Assembly (NCBI GenBank): GCA_023251515.1
Contig: JAHEYQ010000031.1
Span: 1-55,909 of the forward strand
Source: Bacteroidales bacterium
GTDB lineage: Bacteria; Bacteroidota; Bacteroidia; Bacteroidales; JACABE01
Direction: 5' to 3'
Length of the DNA stretch: 55,909 bases
A program made the position numbers and the translations under genes. Below are positions 55,801 through 55,909 of this stretch, piece by piece (position 1 is the stretch's first letter; every line of letters begins with the position of its first letter). The notes below the pieces were generated by a model, which had not been told where the DNA came from, searched no databases, and worked only from the letters and a program-made list of their open reading frames with translations.

Positions 55801-55909
55801 CTATTCATAATAACAGAATCATACCACATTTCTATCCAGAAGATTTTCATGATAAACGTATTGAGTTTTTGATGAATCTGAAAAAATGGTTTAAAGAAAA
55901 TTCAGAACC
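52815..55909 (+). CDS. TPR-GreAB-C-PIN type conflict-system protein (3' partial)
   Basis: Open for 1031 codons from the ATG at 52815 to the window edge. Start: MNAILLFAAQQIAAFGINKG, a short hydrophobic N-terminus. Residues about 180-750 are TPR-like helices (SLKFFKGICYESLGLINEAY; AFKLVPENPKYNEKA; FFTLYITALALTG). Near 775-840 a GreA/GreB C-terminal-like beta domain: IYICQDTASLQIVKQSKG, then FNVENPLSRKFKNVKV, which corresponds to the isvdSPlgraLlGk stretch of GreA. Near 930 a PIN-like start (ELVIDFSSGLLFFELSEKI) with the first nuclease Asp; the rest is outside. This order matches proteins predicted as bacterial conflict/defence systems in which PIN cleaves RNA. Not verified by any search. Confidence 0.7.
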   Translation, partial: MNAILLFAAQQIAAFGINKGLDKIFSNREDFSLRLYGIINNTIEEYQKSYTIPDEAGNFAFYKSQILIEEFLKYRLFSISGYSLDVNKIQNALERNPQIIKPTHKELEGFFQTFDKFVKGDEKFRYLEIEAFHKEAIFEIYDKVESILNLLEIHLIEIVPLLEEEYKEEINYCFNEIRELKLNTALIHLTGIEERVIKNVEHVSKKQQASLKFFKGICYESLGLINEAYEHFINAFKLVPENPKYNEKACISYYFLNNPKYKELKQTIEKYDDFNAICWAIETIESDDFIEFINNKVEKGVLKKHYYQRLVFNNNLKKNQADSLKLIEALGATNLASNLPESINYDNLHHWIYILNTLSIQFFTSKEIPFWGFLKKDEKAIQILELSKLITEAIKNSELDTTYNVIVFNYYWLQSEVDLQLDTITNLKAAFKSLKDKDSFRIMLLANSVQKHESLQEAIKLIDEYEGKLDENLVSLKTFCQLDNLQSEESVLEYFKYVKHINNLNAQNICSYLIPIIKSNIIEKEKLIGLLNEVEYSKPSYHELVLLLTKTLYLREESLDISKINNLKDTLNQEEKLQFFISLLYFENKYYDECIEFQKGYVDELKESRDLFLYIRALNSRQSGNQLELLRLLRKWRQSFTFNDFLLRIEIEIQQILKRWDEIILITEYSLTVLPEDEAFFTLYITALALTGNTDKIKEEIPKIKSFLFNYTENALRVASILVQENYLDEGLELLYQKAINKQDSFARINYFSLTTNFPQEYFKELDTIIDDCFVKFEIDGEVQTIYICQDTASLQIVKQSKGKKVLDTFNVENPLSRKFKNVKVLRIMNKYLALSDDIITEANSSFSNLPLESIKFESTDKDGLEKTFIENFGAAEEERRKHTEKNFNEYRNYKLSFSELVNANFDGSYVDAYYNLTSSQSNGYIVKPIAFQNKSIVFEYKELVIDFSSGLLFFELSEKIKLKFKKFTVSGNIYPLIDNLIYKTEAQRNSKMSISIHNNRIIPHFYPEDFHDKRIEFLMNLKKWFKENSE

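Overview
The window is AT-rich and reads as the chromosome of a Bacteroidota member, most likely Bacteroidales/Marinilabiliales-like. Lineage evidence: gldF/gldG gliding genes, a type IX secretion C-terminal sorting domain, SPOR/TPR and TonB-receptor proteins of Bacteroidota type, a CusA-TolC fusion, TAnnTTTG-type -7 promoter boxes, and very few Shine-Dalgarno sequences. I see no prophage, complete insertion sequence, CRISPR array or rRNA.

1-6.7 kb is a heavy-metal resistance block: CusA/CzcA fused to a TolC domain (5' end outside the window), a CusB-type adaptor, a PII-like protein, a Zn/Cd P-type ATPase, a MerT-MerP fusion and a GDCCVxC small protein. Two gene tails follow (ATPase and adaptor 3' ends), the remains of a second metal operon. 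Three 43-bp degenerate repeats lie downstream. 7.1-12.3 kb is a five-gene envelope cluster (HYC_CC_PP-like protein, TonB receptor, secreted HMA protein, T9SS-sorted thioredoxin-like protein, outer-membrane barrel) in which every protein has Cys pairs; it looks like a copper or soft-metal handling unit.

12.3-24.7 kb is mostly housekeeping: two tiny minus-strand ORFs, glnA, a YgeW-type carbamoyltransferase, a gldF-gldG-DUF4340-dnaN run, a SAM hydrolase, phoH, and a barrel-SPOR protein. 24.7-32.5 kb is a probable exopolysaccharide synthesis/secretion locus: unknown membrane-anchored protein, PgaC/BcsA-like GT2, SPOR-TM-HEAT protein, TPR-YaiO outer-membrane barrel, and two orphan response regulators, one with an Hpt domain. 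A HAD phosphatase and pyruvate phosphate dikinase follow.

36.2-41.8 kb is accessory: a FISUMP lipoprotein, a helical/CarboxypepD protein, a 21-bp-period array, a HEPN-MNT pair bracketed by perfect 55-bp direct repeats, a GldM-C-like protein, a TPR protein, and tRNAs Ser(GCU), Pro(UGG) and Arg(UCU) behind a clear promoter. 42-48.2 kb is the SpoIIM-DUF4129-DUF4350-MoxR-DUF58 operon. A PIF1-like helicase precedes a second 21-bp array (about 20 units, open in one frame) and a paralogue of the helical protein. The window ends inside a gene over 1030 codons long with TPR, GreA/B-C-like and the beginning of a PIN-like domain, matching TPR-GreAB-C-PIN conflict-system proteins.

Best candidates for new biology: the shared 21-bp arrays beside the two paralogues, the Cys-pair envelope operon, the GT2/SPOR-HEAT/YaiO polysaccharide locus, the repeat-flanked HEPN-MNT cassette and the terminal conflict protein.
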